Below, piece by piece: positions 1 to 9,134 of a stretch of DNA of 64,000 nucleotides. The number at the start of each line of letters is the position of its first letter. Within the stretch, counting starts at the first letter, position 1. The notes beneath the pieces are model-generated. The model made no database searches. It had not been told where the DNA came from and saw nothing but the letters and a program-made list of their open reading frames with translations. The DNA is from Nitrospinaceae bacterium (lineage in GTDB: Bacteria > Nitrospinota > Nitrospinia > Nitrospinales > Nitrospinaceae): assembly GCA_028278405.1 (NCBI GenBank), contig JANQEK010000002.1, positions 1 through 64,000 on the forward strand, in the 5' to 3' direction. Both the position numbers and the translations under genes were made by a program.

Positions 1-1
1 T

Positions 2-2959
2 CGGCAAGTTGTATTGAACGCCAGTGAGCCAATTGCCCCGTTTTGGCCCATGCGAACCATGGTTGCACAGAATCCCATTCATGGATTGGAATATCTGCCG
101 TTTGACCAGGCTGTTCGAAAAGGTAAGGACCTTCTTGGTGGAAATGGGTATCTTGCAAATGAGGAGTATCGTCAATTTTACCGAAATGGCCGCATTACTA
201 AAGAAAGCTTTGAGCGCGCTTTTTCCAGAGTTGGGCCTCGCCCAGACGGACAAACTTCTATTAAAATTGGAAGTCGAAAGGTTGCCCCTGAAGATGTTTG
301 GCAATTACACGTACTTTTTGGCTTCGAGGAATTGCCACTATCTCTCCTGGAATGGGAGTTAAACGGCGGTGGAGCCATAAAACAGTTTCGACAGGATCTT
401 TCCGAAGAGTCCCAGAAATACCTTATTGAACAAACCATCAATGAATATGAGCGGTATCGGGAGTATCCCGAAGAAGCCTACCTGACAGACTTGTGGAAGA
501 GTGTGTTAGCTGTCTTCGGGCTATCTGATTTCCAAACTTCATCTCAAATATCTGAGGATGCGCAAACGTCTGCACCCATTTCCTTGCCGCCTCAACAGAC
601 CCTCAGCGATTGGGTTGATAGCTTGACTGAAGGTGGTCTGGTCGACCAAATCAATGATCAACTCATCAAATGGGTGACGGCGTTTCTCGATGAAGGATTA
701 GCCGGTTGGAAAATGCCTGGACGAGAAGAAGGTTTCTATCAAGCATGGCGGAACCTGGCGCAGAAAGATTTTTCGGGGCAGCTTCTCGGGATTAAAGATT
801 TCACCCAAAAAGTTCATAGCCTTCCTGCAGCCCCAGAAGACGCGGTCCATTCCAGCTTACACCAACTCGAAATTCCCCAAGAACAATGGAAAGATTATCT
901 CTCAAGACAACTGTCATTATTGCCAGGCTGGACGCGATACATACGGTGGCTTGGGGAACATCCAACATACCATGCGCAACACAAACATCCCATTGACACC
1001 ACACAGTATCTGGCCGTCCGTTTGTTTTACGAAGCGGAGTTGACCAACATTCGGTGTCAAAAAGAATGGGGAATTGATGGGACAGTCTCTGCCCTGACTG
1101 CATATTGGAATGATCGATCCGAAGAATACCACCAACAAATTGGGCATGGAGGACAATCTGGAGATCCAACCAAGCAGATAAAATGTCGACATGCTTGGCG
1201 ATTATTCCATTTAGCACAGTTTCTTGAGTTATCTCCAAGAGAGGTTCACGATATCTCGCTTACTGACGCCCAAATGTTGTTGCAATGGTTAGATGACTTT
1301 CCTGCGGATCAGCATGGACGGGTATGGATTGAGGCATACGAAGACTCCTTTCGAGAAATGTTGTTAGGAAATATTTCAGCGCATCGCGGAACGGTGCCGG
1401 AATTGGAAACTCGCCCCCATGCACAACTGGTTTTTTGTATCGACGTACGCTCTGAATCATTTCGTCGCCATATTGAGGCCCAAGGCCCCTATGAAACGTT
1501 TGGGTTTGCAGGGTTTTTTGGCATTCCCATTAACAATCAAGCTTTTGACAGTCATCTACGCGCCTCTTTATGTCCTGTGTTGTTGGTTCCCAACCATGCG
1601 GTGACGGAAACACCCCGGTCGGGAGAAACAGAGGCGCTAGAAAAATATTCTTCGGGTACTCGCTGGTCTCGACTGGGGCACCATCTTTTTCACGACCTGA
1701 AGCATCATCCTATTGGGTCGATGATGACGATTGATGTATTGGGATTCTTTTTCAGTCTGGTGTTGGTGGGCAAAACCTTGTTCAAAAAAGCATTTCATAC
1801 GATGACTTCTACCATTCAAGGTTGGCTGACGCATAGGGTTCCAACCCAGATCTCAATTTCCGCGCCATCCAATCCTCAAAACCCCGGGATCGGAGAAGTG
1901 AATGCGGAAGGAATCCCTGACGGACTTTCTGTGGGATTTTCTCTTTCGGAACGAGCGACATTTGTCGAAAATGGTTTGCGTGGAATGGGGCTCACTAAAA
2001 ACTTTGCGCGGTTGGTGTGCCTCTGTGGTCACGGGAGCGAGACGGACAACAATCCCTATTATGGGGCGTTGGATTGCGGGGCTTGCGGGGGAGCACCGGG
2101 CGATGCCAATGCGCGGGTTTTTGCCACGATGGCGAATGAGCCTGAAGTGCGTCGCATTCTCAAGGAAAATGGATTGCCGATTCCCGATGACACTTGGTTT
2201 CTTCCAGGGATACATAACACAACGACTGATCGGGTCGAGTTTTACGATCTAGAGGTATTACCTGATTCGCATAAAAAAGATTTGCAGGCGTTGAATAAAG
2301 GCCTCGAAGAAGCGGGCGCGAAGCAGGCTCTTGAACGCTGCCGTCGCATTCCCAGTGCTCCGACTGAAATTTCTCCACAACAGGCTTTTGCTCATGTAGA
2401 CGAACGCAGTTGCGATTGGGCGAATCCTCGACCGGAATGGGGATTAGCGGGCAATGCTTCGTTTCTCATTGGAAGACGAAAGCTAACCAAGGGTCTGGAT
2501 CTAGGCGGCCGGGTTTTCTTGCATTCTTATGATCCTATTGCTGATCCTCAAGGTGAAATTCTCGAAAAAATCATGACCGCACCATTAATTGTCGGCGAAT
2601 GGATTAATACAGGATATTATTTTTCTGCAGTTGACCCATGGGCATATGGAAGCGGCAGCAAGGTATTACACAATGTCGTCGGAGGTGTTGGGATGATGCT
2701 GGGAAGCCAAAGTGATTTGCAAATGGGATTCCCTCTACAAACAGTCAACAACGGGGACACTCACTATCATGAACCGATGCGACTCTTAGCTATCATCGAA
2801 CAGACGCCGAGCGTAATCTCATCTATCATTGAAAAACACTCCATCCTTCAACAGTTGCTTCATAATCAATGGCTTAATCTTGTGGCCTTGGATCCTCATA
2901 AATTTGAGTTTCATCGTTATAATCCTAATGCGACGTGGGAAAAGGTTCATGTCCCCTAA
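2..2959 (+). CDS. dabA: DabA-type inorganic carbon transporter subunit (DUF2309), 5' partial
   Basis: Large soluble, zinc-containing subunit of the DAB-type dissolved inorganic carbon accumulation complex, which acts as a one-way, carbonic-anhydrase-like module on a proton/cation-conducting membrane partner. The family's beta-CA-like zinc site is visible: C475 and D477 in a FCIDVRSE motif, and H673 and C688 in CGHG...DCGACGG; their spacing agrees with the C, D, H, C set known for DabA. Residues are numbered from a TTG at base 14. The frame is open to the left edge and no ribosome site precedes the TTG, so the true start is probably outside the window. The N-terminal WPMRTMVAQNP is the family's usual opening. 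The gene is followed by a 127-bp gap and then the Mrp/NuoL/NuoM genes on the same strand, which probably supply the membrane part. Function is by family; coupling to Mrp is inferred. Confidence 0.93.
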   Translation, partial: RQVVLNASEPIAPFWPMRTMVAQNPIHGLEYLPFDQAVRKGKDLLGGNGYLANEEYRQFYRNGRITKESFERAFSRVGPRPDGQTSIKIGSRKVAPEDVWQLHVLFGFEELPLSLLEWELNGGGAIKQFRQDLSEESQKYLIEQTINEYERYREYPEEAYLTDLWKSVLAVFGLSDFQTSSQISEDAQTSAPISLPPQQTLSDWVDSLTEGGLVDQINDQLIKWVTAFLDEGLAGWKMPGREEGFYQAWRNLAQKDFSGQLLGIKDFTQKVHSLPAAPEDAVHSSLHQLEIPQEQWKDYLSRQLSLLPGWTRYIRWLGEHPTYHAQHKHPIDTTQYLAVRLFYEAELTNIRCQKEWGIDGTVSALTAYWNDRSEEYHQQIGHGGQSGDPTKQIKCRHAWRLFHLAQFLELSPREVHDISLTDAQMLLQWLDDFPADQHGRVWIEAYEDSFREMLLGNISAHRGTVPELETRPHAQLVFCIDVRSESFRRHIEAQGPYETFGFAGFFGIPINNQAFDSHLRASLCPVLLVPNHAVTETPRSGETEALEKYSSGTRWSRLGHHLFHDLKHHPIGSMMTIDVLGFFFSLVLVGKTLFKKAFHTMTSTIQGWLTHRVPTQISISAPSNPQNPGIGEVNAEGIPDGLSVGFSLSERATFVENGLRGMGLTKNFARLVCLCGHGSETDNNPYYGALDCGACGGAPGDANARVFATMANEPEVRRILKENGLPIPDDTWFLPGIHNTTTDRVEFYDLEVLPDSHKKDLQALNKGLEEAGAKQALERCRRIPSAPTEISPQQAFAHVDERSCDWANPRPEWGLAGNASFLIGRRKLTKGLDLGGRVFLHSYDPIADPQGEILEKIMTAPLIVGEWINTGYYFSAVDPWAYGSGSKVLHNVVGGVGMMLGSQSDLQMGFPLQTVNNGDTHYHEPMRLLAIIEQTPSVISSIIEKHSILQQLLHNQWLNLVALDPHKFEFHRYNPNATWEKVHVP

Positions 2960-3086
2960 TTAAACATGCATTGAGCTTGGACTATTACAGGAATATAGAT
3001 GTTTCATTATCAGTCTCCGACTGGTTTTTATAGTTAAAATCGAATAACGCTGATACTCTGCTGTCAAACCCGTATCTAACAAATTT

Positions 3087-3593
3087 ATGGCAACTCGATC
3101 TAGGCCCATATCATCAAATTTCCTGCTTTTAAAAATCACAGCACTGTTTGTGTTTTGGGTTTTGTTGTCTTCCAGCTTTACATGGATTCATCTTGGTTTG
3201 GGGCTTTTATGTTCCTTCGCCGTGGCTTGGATCAACTCCGGTCATTCCCCTTTTGTTCCGAAATTTCGTTTGTGGCTCAAATTCCTCCTTTACCTTCCCT
3301 GGCTTTTTTATAAGATCGTTGAAAGCAGCCTTCATTTGTCCAAGCTTATTTTGCATCCGGCACTTCCCATTGCTCCTCAATTAATTACTGTGGAGCCAAA
3401 ACTAAGTAATCGAGCAGCCGTTGTTCTTCTCGGTAATTCCATCACATTAACTCCTGGAACGATTACCGCAGAAGTTGGCCGTAATAAACTTGTTGTTCAC
3501 ACGATGGATAGCGTTTTAAGAGAAGATGTTGCAAACAAGCACATCGAATCGAAGATTGCTGACATTTTTAAGGACCAAGAACCGGATTTATGA
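3087..3593 (+). CDS. mrpE: Na+/H+ antiporter subunit E (MrpE/MnhE family)
   Basis: Small membrane subunit of a Mrp-type multisubunit cation/proton antiporter; MrpE is needed for assembly rather than ion conduction in studied systems. The 168-aa protein has two N-terminal hydrophobic segments (about residues 14-50), an amphipathic stretch, and the MrpE hallmark region with LGNSITLTPGT near residues 112-122, followed by a soluble tail. It is the first gene of a tightly packed run. Its stop overlaps the next start by 4 bp (ATGA), which implies translational coupling. No strong Shine-Dalgarno precedes the ATG. The family call is firm, but the ion used cannot be read from the sequence. Confidence 0.9.
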   Translation: MATRSRPISSNFLLLKITALFVFWVLLSSSFTWIHLGLGLLCSFAVAWINSGHSPFVPKFRLWLKFLLYLPWLFYKIVESSLHLSKLILHPALPIAPQLITVEPKLSNRAAVVLLGNSITLTPGTITAEVGRNKLVVHTMDSVLREDVANKHIESKIADIFKDQEPDL

Positions 3594-3856
3594 AAACTTT
3601 TCTTATCTGCGTGTTGGTATTGCTGGCTATTCTTATTGGTGTGTATCTGTACCGTGTCCTGCGGGGCCCCACAGTTTTTGATCGCGTGTTGGGTCTCAAT
3701 GGTATTTCCACTAAGGCAATTATTTTGCTTATTGTCATTGGAATTTATTTTGAGCGAGTCGATATGTTTATTGATATCTCGACCGGATATGCTCTACTCA
3801 ATTTAGTCGGAGTACTTGCTGTGACCAAGTATTTGGAAGAAAAGGGGCGTTCGTAG
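3590..3856 (+). CDS. mrpF: Na+/H+ antiporter subunit F (MrpF/MnhF family)
   Basis: An 88-aa protein with three predicted transmembrane helices and the MrpF signature RVLRGPTVFDRVLGLN near residues 22-37. MrpF is a small integral subunit of Mrp antiporters, linked in some bacteria to cation or bile-salt efflux. It starts inside the stop of mrpE (ATGA) and ends 1 bp before mrpG, so the three small subunits are co-translated. Nothing is unusual in length or composition. Confidence 0.9.
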   Translation: MKTFLICVLVLLAILIGVYLYRVLRGPTVFDRVLGLNGISTKAIILLIVIGIYFERVDMFIDISTGYALLNLVGVLAVTKYLEEKGRS

Positions 3857-3857
3857 C

Positions 3858-4157
3858 ATGAACATACTTTCCATTATTTTTATTGTTGCGGGATTATTTT
3901 TTCTGATTGTTGCTGCGATTGGCGTGATTCGATTGCCGGATGTGTTTAGTCGTTCCCATGCCGTATCATTGACAGACTCCCTGGGGGCCTTTTTGATGTT
4001 AGTTGGAATTGCCTTGCATGAAGGACTGGGTAAAAATATGCTGAAAATTCTAGTGGTGCTGGCTTTACTGTATATTCTTAATCCAGGCATTACACATGCC
4101 ACAATTCGCGCGGCTCTCCGGTCTGGCTTAAAACCCTGGAAAAAGGAAACCCCATGA
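3858..4157 (+). CDS. mrpG: Na+/H+ antiporter subunit G (MrpG/MnhG family)
   Basis: A 99-aa protein with three hydrophobic helices and the family motif GVIRLPDVFSRSHA near residues 22-35, followed by DSLGAFLMLVG. MrpG is a small membrane subunit of the Mrp complex. The stop overlaps the next gene by 4 bp. The order E-F-G ahead of the A-like, B, C and D parts resembles archaeal or hydrogenase-related Mrp/Mbh-type clusters more than the Bacillus A-B-C-D-E-F-G order. Confidence 0.9.
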   Translation: MNILSIIFIVAGLFFLIVAAIGVIRLPDVFSRSHAVSLTDSLGAFLMLVGIALHEGLGKNMLKILVVLALLYILNPGITHATIRAALRSGLKPWKKETP

Positions 4158-4684
4158 TCTTTTCATATGAAATTCCTTTACTCCTTCTGCTGCTTGTTAC
4201 GGCAGCCGGCGCCATCCTGGTTAAGGATTTGATGAGTGCCGTTCTGCTCCTGGGTTCTTATAGTTTTTTTCTGGCGTTGGTATGGGCATGGCTCGGAGCT
4301 GTGGATGTTGCCTTCGTGGAAGCCGTCGTAGGTGCCGGATTAGCTACGGTTTTATTTCTTTTAACTCTATTCCGCACTGCCCCCAAAGACACCCGGCTTC
4401 GGCGTCCTCCTCCTTCTCTGACAACGTTAATTATTTTTCCTCTCTTGGGGATTCTTTTACTCTATGCCGCGAAAGATCTCCCTGGCTTTGGGGACCCGAA
4501 TTCTCCTGCAAGCGTTCATATTTCGCCGACCTATCTCAAGCAGAGCTATCAGGATACTCACACTCCGAATGTTGTGACTTCGGTTCTGATGGACTATCGA
4601 TCGCTTGATACGATGATCGAAACGGTGGTGATTTTTTCCGCGGGCATTGCCTGTGCCTTACTGCTTAGGAGACAAAGAAGATGA
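4154..4684 (+). CDS. MrpA C-terminal-like protein (MbhD + MbhE-type domains)
   Basis: A 176-aa membrane protein matching the C-terminal part of MrpA as a free-standing gene. Residues about 1-75 form an MbhD/DUF4040 domain with the polar GAVDVAFVEAVVGAGLATVLF helix (longest quoted part is the acidic-containing segment at about 48-68). Residues about 95-176 form an MbhE-like domain with PGFGDP, TPNVVTSVL and a final helix. In Bacillus MrpA these regions are fused behind a NuoL-like domain; here the NuoL-like part is a separate gene four positions downstream. The gene overlaps mrpG by 4 bp and mrpB by 4 bp. The family call is from recognised motifs. Confidence 0.8.
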   Translation: MIFSYEIPLLLLLLVTAAGAILVKDLMSAVLLLGSYSFFLALVWAWLGAVDVAFVEAVVGAGLATVLFLLTLFRTAPKDTRLRRPPPSLTTLIIFPLLGILLLYAAKDLPGFGDPNSPASVHISPTYLKQSYQDTHTPNVVTSVLMDYRSLDTMIETVVIFSAGIACALLLRRQRR

Positions 4685-5133
4685 TACGTTCACACGACAG
4701 CATTATCGTACAGACTTTAGGACGCTTTCTCATCCCGGTCGTCCAAATGTTTGGTTTATACGTGTTGTTTTTTGGGCAATACGGACCCGGGGGAGGTTTT
4801 GTCGGCGGAGTCATTTTAGGCGCGGGGATGATCTTATCGATTTTGATTTTTGGTTATGACGCTTCCCGAAGTCGATTTGCCCAAAAGGTTTTACATGGTG
4901 ATGGAGTCGGAATGCTGATCTACGCAGGGGTCGGAGGTTTATGTATGATTGGAGGCGGAGAGTTTCTCAATTATGCGAACCTGGAAATTCCAGGTCTTGA
5001 AATTGCCTCACGAAGATCTTTGGGAATCGTACTGACACAAATCGGTGTGGCTGTAGACGTAATGGTAACAGCCATTTCAATTGTTTTTAGCTTATCTGCT
5101 GAAGAGATTATCGAGGATTCAATAGATGGTTGA
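4681..5133 (+). CDS. mrpB: Na+/H+ antiporter subunit B (MrpB/MnhB family)
   Basis: A 150-aa protein with four predicted transmembrane helices. The MrpB/MnhB hallmark FGQYGPGGGFVGGVILGAG is present near residues 32-50. It begins with an ATGA overlap of the preceding gene and overlaps mrpC by 8 bp. MrpB is an integral subunit of the Mrp antiporter and is related to the MbhF subunit of membrane hydrogenases. Confidence 0.9.
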   Translation: MIRSHDSIIVQTLGRFLIPVVQMFGLYVLFFGQYGPGGGFVGGVILGAGMILSILIFGYDASRSRFAQKVLHGDGVGMLIYAGVGGLCMIGGGEFLNYANLEIPGLEIASRRSLGIVLTQIGVAVDVMVTAISIVFSLSAEEIIEDSIDG

Positions 5134-5503
5134 TGCACTTTTCGCAGTTTTTCACCGGCCCAATTTTTTGACTTTTGTCATCATCTTTCTGTGGGGCTTT
5201 TATATCATGGTTACCCGATACAATCTCGTAAAGAAACTCATCGGGATGTATTTGGTTCAAACCAGCGTGATTTTTTTTCTGGTGTCTATTAGTGCGAAGA
5301 AGGGAGCAACCGTTCCCGTGCTCTTATCAACCACGGATCCGGTGCAAGTGGCGAGTTACGCAAACCCGTTGCCTCATGTCTTGACCCTCACTGCCATTGT
5401 GGTTGGTGTAGCGACCCTGGGAGTGGGATTAGCCCTGTGCGGAGCAATCTATCGACAATATGGAAGCCTTGACGAACAAGATATTCTTGAAAAACTAGAA
5501 TGA
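5126..5503 (+). CDS. mrpC: Na+/H+ antiporter subunit C (MrpC, NuoK-like)
   Basis: A 125-aa NuoK-family protein with three helices, the motif YNLVKKLIGMYLVQTSV near residues 29-45, and the conserved DPLPHVLTLTAIVVG-type segment, seen here as NPLPHVLTLTAIVVG near 85-99. It is the MrpC subunit, which in complex I and Mrp lies between the antiporter-like subunits. It overlaps mrpB by 8 bp and mrpD by 4 bp. Confidence 0.9.
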   Translation: MVDALFAVFHRPNFLTFVIIFLWGFYIMVTRYNLVKKLIGMYLVQTSVIFFLVSISAKKGATVPVLLSTTDPVQVASYANPLPHVLTLTAIVVGVATLGVGLALCGAIYRQYGSLDEQDILEKLE

Positions 5504-6969
5504 GTCACCAACTTCCCGCAATTCTATTCCTCCTCCCATTGTTTGCCGCTATTTCCATGCCAGTGGTTTGCCTGAAACACCATCATTGGAGCCGGCCAAT
5601 TTCTGTGGTAATTCTCGCGGCTATGGTGCCGTTCTCTATTTTAAACCTCTATAACGTCATTCGTCATGGAGAGGTACGATATGCATTCAGTGGGTGGTCT
5701 GCGCCCCTCGGTATTGAGTGGGTGGCTGATGGATTGGCGAGTGTCATCTTACTTTTACTGAGTGCATTGGGTTTGCTGGGAGTGCTGTTTGCTGGACCCA
5801 CTTCCCCAAAAGCTCTAGGCGGCCGAATCGTTCATTATTACACGTTGATCATGTTGTTGGTGTCCGCCTTGACCGGCATTGTTTTCGCTGGGGATCTGTT
5901 CAATCTGTTCGTGTTTTTAGAAGTTGCAGCTATCTCAAGTTACGCACTTGTGGGTATCGCTGGTGGAAGAGCGATATTTGCAGCCTTTCGTTATCTTATA
6001 TTGGGAACCATTGGTGCTTCCCTTTATCTTTTAGGGGTGAGTTATCTCTATGCGGTGACCGGCACACTGAACATGGCTGATATAGCCGGCAAACTTCCCA
6101 TGCTACTGGACTCTAAAGCTCTAATAGGTGGACTGCTTTTTATTTTTATTGGCTTGGGAATCAAGATGGCCTTAGTCCCGTTTCATGCCTGGTTGCCCGA
6201 GGCCTATACCTATGCACCTGAACCTATCTCCGCTATCTTAGCTCCACTCATCACGAAAGTAGTGCTATTGGCATGGGTCAGGATTATCTATTGGGTCTTA
6301 AATGCAACCATTGTTATTTATGATATTCCGATTTTATTGCTGGTGGCTGCTCTTGGAGCATTAGCGTCGGTCATAGGTGCAAGTCTGGCTTTAGCCCAGC
6401 GAGACATTAAAATGATGTTCGCATATGGAGGGATTGCACACATCGGCATTATTCTCATTGGATTCGGCCAGGGTAATCCAACCGGATTTGCCGGAGGCGT
6501 TTTTTATTTATTGAACGACGCCGTTATGCAGGCTAGCCTGTTTTATATAGCAGGCATCGCGTTTTGTCAGTATGGGGTCAAAACAATTGACGAACTGGGG
6601 CGTATTGGGAAACAAGTTCCCTGGCTTACTGGCTCTTTAATTGTTGTGGGCTTAGGTATGATTGGCCTGCCTCCAACGGGTGGATTTTTTGGCAAATGGT
6701 ACATCATTCTTGGAGCGTTAGAAGCGGACGATTATGTTTCGGTTGCTGCAGTGATACTCTCCACACTCTTGACGCTTGCCTATTTCGTTAAACTGTTCGA
6801 ATGTATGTTCCGCCAATCATCTACACGATCGGACGATCAGTTTGAGGAAATTCCCTTCTCACTTAAATTGACCATGGGAGTCACATCAGCAGCTGTCGTG
6901 ATTCTTGGCATATTCAGTGCTCCCATCGTTCAACTGTTGTTGAATCAGGCTCTGCCACCAGGTCTTTGA
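5500..6969 (+). CDS. mrpD: Na+/H+ antiporter subunit D (MrpD, NuoN/NuoM-like)
   Basis: A 489-aa proton-conducting antiporter-like subunit with about 14 transmembrane helices. Visible landmarks are FNLFVFLEVAAISSY (with the helix-5 glutamate, about residue 141), GIKMALVPFHAWLPEAY (lysine-containing helix 7, about 220-236) and the AQRDIKMMFAYGGIAHIG segment near 303-320. These are the proton-channel residues of this superfamily. It overlaps its neighbours by 4 bp on each side. The 489-aa length is normal for MrpD. Confidence 0.9.
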   Translation: MSHQLPAILFLLPLFAAISMPVVCLKHHHWSRPISVVILAAMVPFSILNLYNVIRHGEVRYAFSGWSAPLGIEWVADGLASVILLLLSALGLLGVLFAGPTSPKALGGRIVHYYTLIMLLVSALTGIVFAGDLFNLFVFLEVAAISSYALVGIAGGRAIFAAFRYLILGTIGASLYLLGVSYLYAVTGTLNMADIAGKLPMLLDSKALIGGLLFIFIGLGIKMALVPFHAWLPEAYTYAPEPISAILAPLITKVVLLAWVRIIYWVLNATIVIYDIPILLLVAALGALASVIGASLALAQRDIKMMFAYGGIAHIGIILIGFGQGNPTGFAGGVFYLLNDAVMQASLFYIAGIAFCQYGVKTIDELGRIGKQVPWLTGSLIVVGLGMIGLPPTGGFFGKWYIILGALEADDYVSVAAVILSTLLTLAYFVKLFECMFRQSSTRSDDQFEEIPFSLKLTMGVTSAAVVILGIFSAPIVQLLLNQALPPGL

Positions 6970-9074
6970 TGAATATTATGTCAATTTACATTCTCATCCC
7001 TTTCCTTCCCCTCCTGGCTTCTCTCATTCTTTTTCTTGGAGGACGTCGTTGGGGTGAGAACAGTCACCGGATCGGGATTCCCGCCATCGGTTTTTCTTTT
7101 GTGTTATCAGTTGCCGCTTTCATTGAGGTACTGAGAAACGGACCATTTACTCTTTCTCTTTATCGCCTCTTTCAATCGGGCTCCTTGACCATTGATTTAA
7201 CCCTGTTCGTTGACCAGCTGACGGTTCTGCTTTTGCTCCTGGTCACAGGGGTCAGTGCCGTTGTGCATGTGTATTCCTCTCGTTACATGATAGGGGACTC
7301 ACGATATAACCGTTTTTTCGCTGTCATTGCCTTGTTCACCAGTTCCATGATCTTCCTGGTCATGAGTGGCAATCTTTTGATGTTGTTGATCAGTTGGGAA
7401 GTCATGGGGATCTGTTCCTACTTGTTGATTTCCCACGCGGCAGAACGGCCTTCAGCTTGCCGGGAGGCCACCAAAGCGTTTATCGTGAACTCAATCGCAG
7501 ATGTCGGATTCAGTTTTGGCATCATTCTAACCTTTTTTACCTTTGGCACACTCGACATCCAGACCATTCTTGCCCAGGCTGAAGGCATGCAGAACCATAC
7601 CATCAATATCTTGGGATGGGCAGGCTTGGATCTTCAGATCTATCCTGTGGCGCTCATTCCCTTCTTCCTTTTTATGGGAGCTATGGGAAAATCTGCACAG
7701 ATGCCGTTTCACGTGTGGTTACCCGGCGCGATGGAGGCTCCGACTCCGGTCTCGGCTCTTATTCATGCGGCGACTATGGTAAATGCGGGTCCTTTTTTGT
7801 TAGTGCGAGTGAGTCCGCTGATCAGTCTTTCTCCATACGCCATGACGTTCATTTTTATTATTGGTGCCTCTACAGCGGTTTTTGCCGGGATAGTTTCCTT
7901 GACTCAATCGGACATTAAAAAGATTTTGGCCTATTCCACAATCAGCCAAATCGGGTTCATGGTGATGGCCTGTGGTTTGGGCGCGTTTGCAGTTGCGATT
8001 TTCCATCTTCTTGCCCATGGATGTTATAAAGCCTTCTTCTTTCTATCTACCGGCAATTCGTTGCAATCAGTGGAACGGGACCTAAAGCAAGGTGATCACG
8101 AACCTCATGTCACTGAGGGCATGGGAGTCTTATATGGCGGGGCCTTGTTGTTGGCGCTTCTCCCACCGTTCGTGCTGTTTTCCGGGTCGTATGAATATTT
8201 GTGGGGGGTCACGGGGTTTGCTTCTGCCTCGATTGGATTCAAGGTCATTGGCTTGATCACGGTATTTGTGGCTTCTCAATATCTTTTTAAGGGCGTCACC
8301 TCGCTTTTTGTTCACGGTCCAAAGACGTACTGGCCCGCTTCAGGACAGCAGGGTTTGGAGTCGCAATCGGTTCGACCACAGTTTTTAAATGGCCCCATTT
8401 TAGCGGTTCTTTTTCTGACTACGGTTCTTGCAGGCGGATTGTTGACACTGTTTTGGAATTGGTTCGCCAACTTTCTTGCTCCGTCCTTGATCTTTCCAAA
8501 AGTCACGTTGGCAGAAGGTACAGTCGAACAGGGCTTTTCTTTCTGGCTTGTGGTCTCTCTTGGTATGGCCGTGGCGGGGTGGGTGTATGCATACTCAAGA
8601 CAGATTCGATCTCAACGTCAGGCCTCGAGAGCAAATGAAAGAAGCAATCGATTGTATGTTCTATTTTGGAATAAAGGGTATTTTGATGAAATCTATGGTG
8701 CCTATGTGGTAACCCCAACCATTCAGCTCGCACACTGGTTGTGGCGGATTATTGATATAAAGGTGATAGATTGCTTTATCCAATCAATTGCGAAATATAC
8801 TCTGATATTTGCCGGGTGGTTGTGGCGGATTATGGATATAAGAATTATAGATCGCTTCATTCAATCTATCGCGAATTATACGGTGTATTTTGTCGGGCGA
8901 TTGTGGCGAATCGTTGATGTTCGTTGGTTGGACCGTAAAGTGGAAAAAGTTGCAGAACAAGTTGATGGAGTGCAAATACTGAGAGAAATGGAATCCCGCA
9001 CCATCCAACATCAATTGATAGTAATGATATTTTGGTTAGTGGCAATGACTGTCCTATTATATTTCTCGGTTTAA
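6966..9074 (+). CDS. NuoL/MrpA-like proton-conducting membrane subunit with C-terminal tandem repeat
   Basis: A 702-aa member of the NuoL/MrpA/DabB superfamily. The channel motifs are visible: LISWEVMGICSYLLI (about 139-153, with the key glutamate), GKSAQMPFHVWLPGAMEAPTPVSALIHAATMV split across about 242-271, and TQSDIKKILAYSTISQIG (about 315-332). After the last core helices (about residue 560) it has KGYFDEIYGAYVV, typical of NuoL, then about 2.5 copies of a 27-residue repeat built on LWRI.DI..ID (about 590-657) and a coiled C-terminal region. In this locus it could serve as the MrpA N-terminal half or as the membrane partner of DabA (DabB role); both are inferences. It starts 4 bp inside mrpD. 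Confidence 0.87.
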   Translation: MMNIMSIYILIPFLPLLASLILFLGGRRWGENSHRIGIPAIGFSFVLSVAAFIEVLRNGPFTLSLYRLFQSGSLTIDLTLFVDQLTVLLLLLVTGVSAVVHVYSSRYMIGDSRYNRFFAVIALFTSSMIFLVMSGNLLMLLISWEVMGICSYLLISHAAERPSACREATKAFIVNSIADVGFSFGIILTFFTFGTLDIQTILAQAEGMQNHTINILGWAGLDLQIYPVALIPFFLFMGAMGKSAQMPFHVWLPGAMEAPTPVSALIHAATMVNAGPFLLVRVSPLISLSPYAMTFIFIIGASTAVFAGIVSLTQSDIKKILAYSTISQIGFMVMACGLGAFAVAIFHLLAHGCYKAFFFLSTGNSLQSVERDLKQGDHEPHVTEGMGVLYGGALLLALLPPFVLFSGSYEYLWGVTGFASASIGFKVIGLITVFVASQYLFKGVTSLFVHGPKTYWPASGQQGLESQSVRPQFLNGPILAVLFLTTVLAGGLLTLFWNWFANFLAPSLIFPKVTLAEGTVEQGFSFWLVVSLGMAVAGWVYAYSRQIRSQRQASRANERSNRLYVLFWNKGYFDEIYGAYVVTPTIQLAHWLWRIIDIKVIDCFIQSIAKYTLIFAGWLWRIMDIRIIDRFIQSIANYTVYFVGRLWRIVDVRWLDRKVEKVAEQVDGVQILREMESRTIQHQLIVMIFWLVAMTVLLYFSV
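8736..8937 (+). repeat. 81-bp (27-aa) in-frame tandem repeat in the NuoL-like gene
   Basis: Two near-full copies begin at 8736 and 8817 and a partial third at 8898, an exact 81-bp period. Each encodes W/R-LWRI-x-DI-x-x-ID followed by F-I-Q-S-I-A and a short hydrophobic run; the third copy reads RLWRIVDVRWLDR. The copies differ at many third positions, so the duplication is not recent. Confidence 0.9.
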
Positions 9075-9120
9075 TGAGTTCCCGATTTACAACCCTTGAG
9101 TGTTTGCTTCTTTTGTAGGC

Positions 9121-9126
9121 AGGAGG
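9121..9126 (+). promoter_or_regulatory. Shine-Dalgarno of the NuoM-like gene
   Basis: A perfect AGGAGG lies 8 nt before the ATG at 9135. It is stronger than the sites of the overlapped Mrp genes, which suggests the NuoM-like subunit is initiated independently. Confidence 0.8.
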
Positions 9127-9134
9127 ATTCTTAA

